From an uncultured Haloferula sp. (lineage in GTDB: Bacteria > Verrucomicrobiota > Verrucomicrobiae > Verrucomicrobiales > Akkermansiaceae), in the NCBI GenBank assembly GCA_946481625.1, contig CAMLOZ010000022.1, positions 1 to 13,831 of the forward strand: a stretch of 13,831 nucleotides of DNA. The letters are read 5' to 3'. How positions within the stretch are numbered: the stretch's first letter is position 1; every line of letters begins with the position of its first letter. The notes under the pieces were generated by a model that made no database searches, had not been told where the DNA came from, and worked only from the letters and a program-made list of their open reading frames with translations. The position numbers and the translations under genes were made by a program. This document shows positions 6,392 to 12,659 of this stretch, piece after piece.

Positions 6392-6475
6392 TCACTGGCC
6401 GCTGAGTTCGAGCCAGGCGAACCGCAGGGCGAAGGCGATCGCCAGGATGGCGAAGATGATGTTGGCTTCGTTCAT
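6392..6475 (-). CDS. Possible 27-residue single-pass membrane peptide
   Basis: A short ATG-started frame encodes MNEANIIFAILAIAFALRF plus WLELSGQ. The core from Ile6 to Trp21 is hydrophobic, broken only by Arg18, and would make one short membrane helix. It lies between the HNH gene and acetyltransferase paralogue 2 on the same strand. I see no Shine-Dalgarno. The longer open frame that contains it upstream (to about 6970) is a shadow of the HNH gene. Hydrophobic composition and codon choices (GCC, ATC, CTG) fit a real small protein, but chance cannot be excluded. No function is proposed. Confidence 0.4.
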   Translation of the reverse strand: MNEANIIFAILAIAFALRFAWLELSGQ

Positions 6476-6496
6476 GGTCGTGGAAGGGTTGGAAGG

Positions 6497-6533
6497 CCTG
6501 ACGGGCGGCGCGCTTCCGGCGGCACCCGTCAGG
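6497..6533 (-). other. Hairpin over the HNH stop codon
   Basis: CCTGACGGG (6497-6505) and CCCGTCAGG (6525-6533) are perfect 9-bp inverted repeats with a 19-nt GC-rich loop. One arm contains the HNH stop codon (6529-6531). No T tract follows on the minus strand, so it may be a weak terminator or 3' stabiliser between the HNH gene and the small membrane peptide. Confidence 0.45.
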
Positions 6534-7125
6534 TCCGGTGGTTGTGTTGGAGGAAGTGATCCCAATCGGCGATGTTCCAGAGGTTGCGGATCCGCAGCGT
6601 GGCGGGAACGGCTCGCGGTGCCCGCGGCTGGGCGAGCAAGCGAAGGCCAGCTTCGGCAGGAGTCCGGGCAGCCTTGCGGGCGTTCACGGCCCGATCGGCG
6701 AGCACGCAGTTCTCCCATTCGTCTCCCCCGCCCCGCGAGCGCGGGACGATGTGGTCGATGTTCGCTTCCGAAGGCAGGAGCTTCCTGCCGCTGTACTGGC
6801 AGCGCCCGCCATCCCGGTCCCAGATGGCACGGAAGCCGAACTTCGGGCGGTGGATCGGGACGCGGTCGAAGCGAGCGAGCACGATCACAGTAGGGATGCG
6901 CACGGGTCCGCGGGTGGTGCCGATCACCTCCATGCCGGGGGCAACGGGCAGGCAGCGCCAGTCGTCCCAATCGAAGGCCTGCATCGCCTCGCCCTCGATC
7001 CGCAACGCCCGGGCGGTGCCGGTGGCCAGGTGGCCGAAGGCATCGGCAGGCGATACGGCGTCGATGGCAAGCCAGTGCCGGTTCAGCACGAGGACGCTAC
7101 AGCGATGGAGAAAATGCACGGTCAT
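6529..7125 (-). CDS. HNH endonuclease family protein
   Basis: A 198-residue protein with a stand-alone HNH nuclease domain. The N-terminal part (VLVLNRHWLAIDAVSPADAF, 11-30, then an alanine-rich helix) is typical of a bacterial HNH family of about 170-200 residues whose biological role is not established. The HNH core runs from about 98 to 151: FRAIWDRDGGRCQYSG (Cys109-x2-Ser112), IDHIVPRSRGGGDEWEN (Asp124, His125, Asn139), then N-A-R-K (Asn148). Most relatives have a C-x2-C knuckle; here the second cysteine is serine and no second C-x2-C is seen, so structural zinc is doubtful. The ATG at 7125 gives the family-like N-terminus MTVHFLHRCSVLVLNRHW. The frame extends 21 codons upstream into tRNA-His and should not be used. 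The start is 22 bp after tRNA-His, so the two may share a transcript. Confidence 0.87.
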   Translation of the reverse strand: MTVHFLHRCSVLVLNRHWLAIDAVSPADAFGHLATGTARALRIEGEAMQAFDWDDWRCLPVAPGMEVIGTTRGPVRIPTVIVLARFDRVPIHRPKFGFRAIWDRDGGRCQYSGRKLLPSEANIDHIVPRSRGGGDEWENCVLADRAVNARKAARTPAEAGLRLLAQPRAPRAVPATLRIRNLWNIADWDHFLQHNHRT

Positions 7126-7147
7126 GAGAGGACGAAGAAGGGATCGG

Positions 7148-7219
7148 GGTGACCTACCGGGATCGAACCGGCGCTGCCGCGTCCACAACGCGGGGTGCTA
7201 CCGCTACACCAAGGTCACC
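7148..7219 (-). tRNA. tRNA-His (anticodon GTG)
   Basis: A minus-strand cloverleaf with acceptor GTGACCT / AGGTCAC plus the extra G(-1) opposite C73 that marks tRNA-His, anticodon stem CCGCG / CGCGG around loop TTGTGGA (anticodon GTG), and T arm CCGG-TTCGATC-CCGG. The bases after C73 are CCG, so CCA is not encoded and would have to be added. tRNA-Phe in the same window does encode CCA. Confidence 0.95.
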
Positions 7220-7232
7220 ATGAAATGGTTGT

Positions 7233-7261
7233 GATATGACAACAGTTCTCCCGCGGTCCAA
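7233..7261 (-). promoter_or_regulatory. Possible promoter of tRNA-His
   Basis: On the minus strand TTGGAC (7256-7261) and CATATC (7233-7238) are 17 bp apart. The expected start falls about 7 nt before the tRNA 5' end. Both boxes match consensus only in part. Confidence 0.3.
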
Positions 7262-7430
7262 GATATGCCATTTCGACGGGCCGCGAAGGGCGGCGGGCCG
7301 GGTCGGGCTTCCGGATCGGAAGGTTCTGGGTCCGTCGGTCGGGACGGAGGGGTCAGAGAAGTTCGTTTACGAGGGACACGAGGTCACGATTGGCAAAACG
7401 GGAAAGGGGTTGGGGTTATCGAATCGCGGG
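7262..7430. other. Intergenic stretch without a recognisable gene
   Basis: Between the tRNA-His promoter region and the ncRNA terminator I see no credible gene. The open frames on both strands are low-complexity and Gly/Arg-rich, with no motifs. No strong hairpin stands out. Confidence 0.5.
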
Positions 7431-7465
7431 AAACAAAAAGCCCCGCTTCCGGTTGGAAGCAGGGC
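7431..7465 (-). terminator. Intrinsic terminator of the candidate ncRNA
   Basis: On the minus strand GCCCTGCTTCC / GGAAGCGGGGC (7455-7465 with 7440-7450; 11 bp with one T-G pair) has the 4-nt loop AACC. It is followed at once by TTTTTGTTT. No recognised protein gene ends just upstream of it. Confidence 0.88.
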
Positions 7466-7690
7466 GGCGGTAAATCCTTGGATTTATGCGACTTTCAGGC
7501 CAGCGATGGCCTGGTCCTGCTTCGGTGGGGTGCCGGATTATCGGCGAGAGTCATTCCAAAATACGACAGCGGTCGTTTACCCTGTTTCGCGGAACCGATG
7601 ACCCGGCACCAAGCCATGGAGCCCTCGGAGACGAGGACCTCGCGGCTAATGGCTTGGGATAGGTGGAGACGCATCGGAGCGGAATGAAGT
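7434..7690 (-). ncRNA. Candidate structured small RNA of unknown family
   Basis: An orphan unit with its own promoter-like boxes and a strong terminator. Reading the minus strand 5' to 3', the helices (plus coordinates) are:
- H1: CCAAGCCAT 7649-7657 with 7609-7617, perfect 9 bp, capped by CCTCG-TCTC-CGAGG (7623-7636).
- H2: GGTGCCGG 7603-7610 with 7529-7536 (8 bp), a 3x3 internal loop, ATCGG 7595-7599 with 7540-7544 (5 bp), then TTCC 7591-7594 with 7554-7557.
- H3, inside H2: ACGAC-CGCT-GTCGT (7563-7576).
- H4: CAGGCCA-TCGC-TGGCCTG (7496-7513), perfect 7 bp.
- H5: TAAATC-CAAG-GATTTA (7471-7486).
The terminator follows. ATGCG (7670-7674) could also pair with CGCAT (7486-7490) to close the whole fold. 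I find none of the signatures I know for RNase P, tmRNA, SRP RNA, 6S RNA or common riboswitches. The 5' end is inferred from the promoter. Confidence 0.5.
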
Positions 7691-7696
7691 TGGCGG

Positions 7697-7725
7697 TAGA
7701 TATGCAGACGGCCCGAAACCGTCAA
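7697..7725 (-). promoter_or_regulatory. Promoter of the candidate ncRNA
   Basis: On the minus strand TTGACG (7720-7725; 5 of 6 to the sigma-70 -35 box) is followed after exactly 17 bp by TATCTA (7697-7702). A start near 7690 is expected. It lies in the gap behind the hrpA stop codon, in the same direction. Confidence 0.45.
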
Positions 7726-7789
7726 CGGCAAATTTCGATTTTCTTATATAATAGAACGAGGAGCGGGATGCTGAGGTATGGCGGGACGC

Positions 7790-10700
7790 CTAGAAACCCT
7801 CGGCAAGACGCTTTTCCGAAACCTTCATTTCGACGGGAATGTCGGGGGCGAAGAGGGAGAGGCGGAATTCCTCGAGAAGCCAGCCATACTCCCAGAGGGA
7901 GGGATCCTCGGGACGCTTGGTCCACTCGATGAACCAGGGCTGCCAGTATCTGCGGACACGCTCCATCTTCTCAAGGTCCTTCACGAGGGGGAGGCTGGAG
8001 ATGCGGCCGATGCGGGAGCGGATGCCGCGGAGGTAGCGATCGTGCGAGCGCATGCGGGTGAAGCCGGCGCGCCAGACGAAGCGGGGGCGCAGGAGCCAGG
8101 CGAGTTCCTCCTCGATATCCGCGGTGACGGCGGAGAGGTGGCGGTCCTTCCGGTTCTCGTGGATCCATTGGCGGACGGGGCCGACGGCGTCGAAGGTGGA
8201 ATCGAGCGATCTGGCGATGGCGGTGGCGGCTTCGAACCAGCGGCCCTTGGCGTCCTTCGCCTTGGCCGTGAAATCTTGCGGCGTGGAGATTCGTTTGCCA
8301 CCGAGAGCCCCCTCTCCTGCCAAGGCGACGAGGTCATCCATGGAGGTGGCCATGCGCGGAAGCTCGACCTTGGCCATGAGACCGAGGGGATACTTTTTCT
8401 TCAGGTAATTCACCTGATCCGGCTGGGCGAGCAGGAGCAGGCGGACGAGTCCGGCGCGATGGGACTGGGCGGCTTCATGTTGATTGGAGAACGCCTTTAT
8501 TCCAACCGTGGCGCCTTCGTCGATGAGGGCCGGGAAAGCCGGCCCCGCGGGGGTATCGACCCGCTCGGGAATCTCGCCTTCGGTCCACTCTTTCATGCCG
8601 CGGCGTTCCCACTCCGCATTCGCGGCAGCTTCGAAGCGATCGGTGACGAGCTTGCCCAGCTTCGCCTGGAGGGCCTTCACGTCCTTGCCGAAGGCGAGCT
8701 CGCGCTCGTCGTCATCGCAGACCCAGATCTTGGTGACGAGTTCCTCGGGAAGGCGTTCGAGATCGAAGCTGCGCGGGGTGATCTCCCAGCCGGAGAACTT
8801 GGTCAAGTACTGCGCCAGGCGTACTTCGAGAGCGGCATCCGGCTCGCGGTGGCGCCATTCGTCGGCGAAGCCCTGTGCCGCTTCCGCGACCGGCTGGCAT
8901 TCGCGGCGAAGGTCCTTCGGCAAGGAGCGAATCATCCACTCCGCCCGCCACGGCATGTCGCCGGGGACGCCCCAGCCGGGAAGCCAGTCAGGAAGGCGGG
9001 GAAGCTGGTCGATGTGAACGCCGAGGGTCACGCCATCGTCGCGCTCGCCAGGGGCGGCGCGGTAGTAGAGGGCGTATTCCTCACCGCCATGGGTGAGCCA
9101 GTCCGGGTAGCCTTCGAGGTCGAGGGCATCGAGGTCCTCGAGCACGACATCGGCGTGATTCGCGATCAGGGTATCGCCGTGCTTCGATTGCCAGTCGTGG
9201 AAGGCTTTCGTGGTGAACATGCCGTCAGGCAGGCGGCTCTCGAAGAAATCGAGGACGGCCTCCTCGCTCCAGAGGCCGCCGGGGCGGCGAAGCTTCTGCT
9301 CGATGGCCCCGATCTCCTCCTTGAGCGCATTGAGGCGTTCGAGAGCGCGGGACTTTCCTTTCACGCCGCCCTGCAGCAGGCCCTCGCGCACGAAGATGCG
9401 GCGAGCCCCGGCGGGATCGATGCGGCCGTAGTGGACGCGACGTCCGGCGACGATGGGGAGACCGCCGCAGGTGACGGTTTCCTTCGCGTACACCGCGCCG
9501 TGCTGTTCGTCCCAATGGCCCTCGCCGTAACGGCTGGTGCAGAGGTGGGGCGCGACCTTCTCGACCCAGGCAGGATCGATGCGGGCCAGGCGGCGTGCCC
9601 ATAGGCGGGTGGTATCGACGAGTTCCATCGCCATCACCCAGTCCCACTTCTTCCCGCCGAAGAGGCCGGAGCCGGGGAAGACGGCAAAGTGGCCGCCGGA
9701 GGCGCTGCGGTAGGCGCGCTCCTCGCGGTCCCAGAGGCCGAACTGCCGCGGCACGCCGGCGAGGAGGGCGCGGTGGAAGGAATCGTAGGGGGCGGACTTC
9801 TCGGTGGAGCCGGCGAGCGGCTTGACCTGCCAGCGCAGCTCGCGTTCGACGAGTTCCTTCAGTTCATCGTGGACGTTCGCCCATTCCTGGACACGGCGGT
9901 AATTGAGGAAGGCCTCGCCGCAGTACTTGCGAAGCTGATTGCGCTTCCACCCCCTGCCCTCGCGGAAGCGCTGGACATCGAGCCAGAGGCGCAGCATACC
10001 GCGGAAGTCCGACTCGGCATCCTTCCAGCGGGCATGCGCGGCATCGGCTTCCTTGATCCTCTCCGCGGGACGCTCCTTCGGGTCGTTCGATTCAAGACCG
10101 GCGACGACGGGCAGGATCTCGGCGAGGCAGTGCTCGTGACGGGCCTCCAGCAGCATGCGGGCGAGGCGCGGATCCACCGGCATGCGGGCCATCATGCGGC
10201 CGGACTCGGTGAGCTGCTTGTCCTTGTCGAGGGCACCGACCTCGCGCAAAGTACGATAGCCCTCGGAGATGGCCTTCGGCGCGGGCGGATCGAGAAAGGG
10301 AAACTCCTCGATGTCCGGCAGGCCGAGCGACTTCATCCGCAGGATGACTCCGGCGAGCGAGCTGCGACGGATCTCGGGATCGGTGAACTGGGCACGTTCC
10401 TGGAGATTTTCCTCCGAGTAGAGGCGGACACAGACGCCCTCCCGCACGCGGCCGCAGCGGCCTTTCCGCTGGCGGGCGCTGGCCTGCGAGACTTCCTCGA
10501 TCTGGAGGCGCTGGACGCCGCGGCCGGGGCTCCAGCGGCTGACCCGGGCGAGGCCGCTATCGACAACGCTGACGATGCCGGGAATGGTGAGCGAGGTTTC
10601 GGCGACGTTCGTGGCGAGGATGATGCGGCGCTTGTGACCGGGGTGGAAGATGCGCTGCTGATCGCCGAGGCCGAGGCGAGCGAAGAGCGGGAGGATCTCG

Positions 10701-11452
10701 GTGTTGCGGTACTTGCGACCATCGAGGGCATCGGCGCAATCGCGGATCTCGCGCTCGCCGGGGAGGAAGACGAGGACATCCCCGGTGGGATCGACATCGG
10801 TGAGCCAATCGACGGCGCGGGGGACATGGCGGTTGAGATCCTCGTCCTCATCGGGAGGGAGGAAGAACTCCTCGACGCCGAAGGTGCGGCCCTCCGCCAG
10901 GATGACGGGAGCGCCGGAAAAGAAGGAAGCGAAGGCCCCGGCATCGAGGGTGGCGGAGGAAATGACGAGCTTGAGGTCCTTGCGCCGCTCTAACAGGCGC
11001 TTGAGGTAGCCGAGGAGGAAGTCGATATTGAGCGAGCGCTCGTGAGCCTCGTCGAGAATGAGGGCGTCGTACTGTTTGAGATCGGGATCGCCCTGCGTTT
11101 CCGCGAGGAGGATGCCATCGGTCATGAACTTGATCCTGGTGTCTTTCGAGGTCTTGTCCTCGAAGCGGACCTGATAGCCGACGAAGGTGCCGAGCGGGCT
11201 TTTGAGTTCCTCCGCGACGCGCCTCGAAACGCTGGCGGCGGCGATGCGGCGGGGTTGGGTGCAGCCGATCTTGCGGGTGCCGCCGTCGAGGGCCTCGGCG
11301 ACCATCTTGGGAAGCTGGGTGGTCTTGCCGGAGCCGGTCTCGCTGACGACGACGATGACCGGGTGATCGCGGATGGCGGCCACGATCTCCCCGCGCTTGC
11401 CGACGACGGGCAGGCTTTCGGGGTAGTTCAGCGGCGGGAGGGTGTCCGGCAT
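7790..11452 (-). CDS. hrpA: ATP-dependent RNA helicase HrpA (DEAH box)
   Basis: A 1220-residue DEAH/RHA-type helicase that uses NTP hydrolysis to move along RNA. E. coli HrpA (about 1300 residues) is linked to mRNA processing and, as I recall, to rescue of collided ribosomes. Motifs occur in order: Walker A ETGSGKTTQ (38-46, Lys43), PRRIAAASVSRRVA (67-80), DEAH (134-137), SAT (166-168), VFLPGEREI (228-236), TNVAETSLTIPG (281-292) and QRKGRCGRVREG (328-339). Winged-helix and ratchet regions follow (about 345-520). The long C-terminal half, with a segment near WALL-x-PRF, fits the HrpA-specific DUF3418-type region. The N-terminus is short: motif I begins about 38 residues in, so the N-terminal extension of the E. 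coli protein is absent. The ATG has no clear Shine-Dalgarno. The gene lies 121 bp downstream of the ADP-ribosylglycohydrolase-like gene. I see no terminator directly behind it. Confidence 0.95.
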   Translation of the reverse strand: MPDTLPPLNYPESLPVVGKRGEIVAAIRDHPVIVVVSETGSGKTTQLPKMVAEALDGGTRKIGCTQPRRIAAASVSRRVAEELKSPLGTFVGYQVRFEDKTSKDTRIKFMTDGILLAETQGDPDLKQYDALILDEAHERSLNIDFLLGYLKRLLERRKDLKLVISSATLDAGAFASFFSGAPVILAEGRTFGVEEFFLPPDEDEDLNRHVPRAVDWLTDVDPTGDVLVFLPGEREIRDCADALDGRKYRNTEILPLFARLGLGDQQRIFHPGHKRRIILATNVAETSLTIPGIVSVVDSGLARVSRWSPGRGVQRLQIEEVSQASARQRKGRCGRVREGVCVRLYSEENLQERAQFTDPEIRRSSLAGVILRMKSLGLPDIEEFPFLDPPAPKAISEGYRTLREVGALDKDKQLTESGRMMARMPVDPRLARMLLEARHEHCLAEILPVVAGLESNDPKERPAERIKEADAAHARWKDAESDFRGMLRLWLDVQRFREGRGWKRNQLRKYCGEAFLNYRRVQEWANVHDELKELVERELRWQVKPLAGSTEKSAPYDSFHRALLAGVPRQFGLWDREERAYRSASGGHFAVFPGSGLFGGKKWDWVMAMELVDTTRLWARRLARIDPAWVEKVAPHLCTSRYGEGHWDEQHGAVYAKETVTCGGLPIVAGRRVHYGRIDPAGARRIFVREGLLQGGVKGKSRALERLNALKEEIGAIEQKLRRPGGLWSEEAVLDFFESRLPDGMFTTKAFHDWQSKHGDTLIANHADVVLEDLDALDLEGYPDWLTHGGEEYALYYRAAPGERDDGVTLGVHIDQLPRLPDWLPGWGVPGDMPWRAEWMIRSLPKDLRRECQPVAEAAQGFADEWRHREPDAALEVRLAQYLTKFSGWEITPRSFDLERLPEELVTKIWVCDDDERELAFGKDVKALQAKLGKLVTDRFEAAANAEWERRGMKEWTEGEIPERVDTPAGPAFPALIDEGATVGIKAFSNQHEAAQSHRAGLVRLLLLAQPDQVNYLKKKYPLGLMAKVELPRMATSMDDLVALAGEGALGGKRISTPQDFTAKAKDAKGRWFEAATAIARSLDSTFDAVGPVRQWIHENRKDRHLSAVTADIEEELAWLLRPRFVWRAGFTRMRSHDRYLRGIRSRIGRISSLPLVKDLEKMERVRRYWQPWFIEWTKRPEDPSLWEYGWLLEEFRLSLFAPDIPVEMKVSEKRLAEGF

Positions 11453-11521
11453 CGCGCGGGGGAGTTAGCGTTGATGCCGGGGATGCTCAAGCGTGATCGG
11501 GGGGGTGAGGCAAGGAGCACC

Positions 11522-11548
11522 ACGAATCGGACGAATCTTACGAATTGG
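11522..11548. repeat. Three tandem 9-bp repeats
   Basis: ACGAATCGG, ACGAATCTT, ACGAATTGG in tandem, consensus ACGAATNNN. It lies in the 121-bp gap between the ADP-ribosylglycohydrolase-like gene and hrpA, next to a run of T/G-rich triplets. It is probably a dispersed intergenic repeat; only one array is in the window. Confidence 0.6.
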
Positions 11549-11573
11549 GAGGGTGGTGGTGGAACGGGCCGTT

Positions 11574-12545
11574 TTAGGCGATGGCGCTGGATGCGGCGGT
11601 GCGGTAATTTTCGGGCACACCCCCATTCGCCGCGGCGAGGAGGCTGCCGACGACGGTGCCGCGGTGACAATTGTCGCCTCCGGCCATGGTATTGGCGATG
11701 AGGCCAGCGGCGAAGTCGTCGTGATACTTCCAAGCGAGGTAGAGGGAGGCGGGAACGGCGTCCTCGACATAGCAGGCGGCGCTGAATCGTTCGCCGACGA
11801 CGTGATTGTCCTCCTCGCCCGCGGCGATCCAGGCTTCGGCATCGGTGGAGGGAAGCCAATCGGCGGCTTCGATGCGGATCGCGGCGCGGAGCGAGCCGCC
11901 CCCGGCGATGGCGAAGAGGAGGCGGACGAAGGTGTCCGCGGCCCGGAGGGTATCGGGGTGGTTGTGGGTGAGCGCGACGTGTTCCTTCACGATGCGGCGC
12001 AGCTCCTCGAGCGGGGTGCCTTCGAGCGCGGCGAGCAAGGCGGGGACGGAGGCGAGGCCGCCGATGTGCTTGTCCACGATGCCGCATTCGCGCGGCGGCT
12101 TGCCCTTGGCGTAGTTCGTGAAGAAGGCGCGGTGGCACTCCTCGATGTAGGTGTCGCGGTGCCAGCCGGGTTCGAGCATGCGGGCGATGTAGCGCTCGAG
12201 CCAGGCATCGGCATCGTAGCCGCCGCGCTCCTTGACGAAGTCGTGGAGTTCGGTGGCGAGGCGGAAGTTGAGGGTGTTTTCGCCGGCCCTAAGGTGCTGG
12301 TGGTAGTGGATGCCCTTCTGGCCGATATAGCGGGCCTGGTCGTGCATGATGTCGGCCTTCTCGTTGACCGGCACGTAGTTGAACTTGTGCATGTAGCCCT
12401 CCGGGTGCGGGTTGCGCGGGGCGACGAAGCGATCGACGAGGCCGTAGTCTCGGCGGAGGGAGTCGCGGTCGTAGTACCAATGGACCGGCATCGCGAGGGC
12501 ATCGGCGGCGAGGGATCCTTGGTAGGCGGAGGAAAAGATGGTCAT
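11574..12545 (-). CDS. ADP-ribosylglycohydrolase-fold protein (DraG/J1-crystallin type)
   Basis: A 323-residue all-alpha protein of the ADP-ribosylglycohydrolase superfamily. Recognisable parts are the N-terminal AYQGSLAADALAMPVHWYY (7-25; canonical G-D-A-x-G), the H-N-H-P-D-T stretch (194-199), CYVEDAVPASLYL (258-270) and the C-terminal signature NTMAGGDNCHRGTVVGSLL (285-303). In true ADP-ribosyl hydrolases the last motif is G-G-D-x-D and, with an N-terminal D-D-T, binds two Mg ions. Here it reads G-G-D-N-C-H (Asp291, Cys293, His294) and I see no D-D-T, so classical de-ADP-ribosylation is doubtful. The form resembles what I recall of the J1-crystallin/selenoprotein J branch. The ATG at 12545 directly follows promoter-like boxes, which suggests a very short or absent leader. 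It is upstream of hrpA on the same strand. Confidence 0.85.
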   Translation of the reverse strand: MTIFSSAYQGSLAADALAMPVHWYYDRDSLRRDYGLVDRFVAPRNPHPEGYMHKFNYVPVNEKADIMHDQARYIGQKGIHYHQHLRAGENTLNFRLATELHDFVKERGGYDADAWLERYIARMLEPGWHRDTYIEECHRAFFTNYAKGKPPRECGIVDKHIGGLASVPALLAALEGTPLEELRRIVKEHVALTHNHPDTLRAADTFVRLLFAIAGGGSLRAAIRIEAADWLPSTDAEAWIAAGEEDNHVVGERFSAACYVEDAVPASLYLAWKYHDDFAAGLIANTMAGGDNCHRGTVVGSLLAAANGGVPENYRTAASSAIA

Positions 12546-12551
12546 GGCTGG

Positions 12552-12579
12552 GATTTACAGTGGGAATGGCGGGGTGCAA
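12552..12579 (-). promoter_or_regulatory. Weak promoter candidate for the ADP-ribosylglycohydrolase-like gene
   Basis: On the minus strand TTGCAC (12574-12579), 16 bp, then TAAATC (12552-12557), only 6 bp before the ATG. If used, the mRNA would be nearly leaderless. The match is poor; it is noted because the TAAATCCC string also occurs at the tRNA-Phe promoter candidate. Confidence 0.2.
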
Positions 12580-12659
12580 GGGCCTGCGCTTTGCTGAAGG
12601 GATTCCAGTCCGGCACGGAGCAACGCCCCGAACCGCTCGTTCCAAAGATGCCTCCCGTA

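Noticed and set aside
6392..6970. A 192-codon minus-strand frame overlapping the HNH gene
   Set aside because: It is an Arg/Pro-rich out-of-frame shadow of the HNH gene; only its last 27 codons, starting at an ATG, are considered as a separate peptide.
7571..7598. Resemblance of CGCGAAACAGGGTAAACGACC (minus strand) to the start of a c-di-GMP-I riboswitch
   Set aside because: The second conserved half (ACGCAAAGC and the tetraloop receptor) is absent, and the unit has no downstream gene before its terminator.
7495..7674. A 59-codon open frame (minus strand) inside the candidate ncRNA, whose tail after a -1 shift would end in a second short frame just before the terminator
   Set aside because: No Shine-Dalgarno, no family resemblance and rare codons near the end; the nested hairpins explain the stretch better. 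A small protein with a sequencing or natural frameshift remains a minor alternative.
7747..7752. Perfect TATAAT on the plus strand behind hrpA
   Set aside because: No -35 box at a usable distance and no plus-strand gene downstream; it is opposite the hrpA 3' end.
7778..9604. A long plus-strand open frame (about 600 codons) opposite hrpA, with similar ones at 9689-10993, 11493-13652 and 3636-4973
   Set aside because: These are antisense shadows of GC-rich genes: the opposite strand carries clear helicase, RtcB, DraG-fold and peptidase motifs, and the shadow products show only Gly/Ala/Glu-rich low-complexity sequence.
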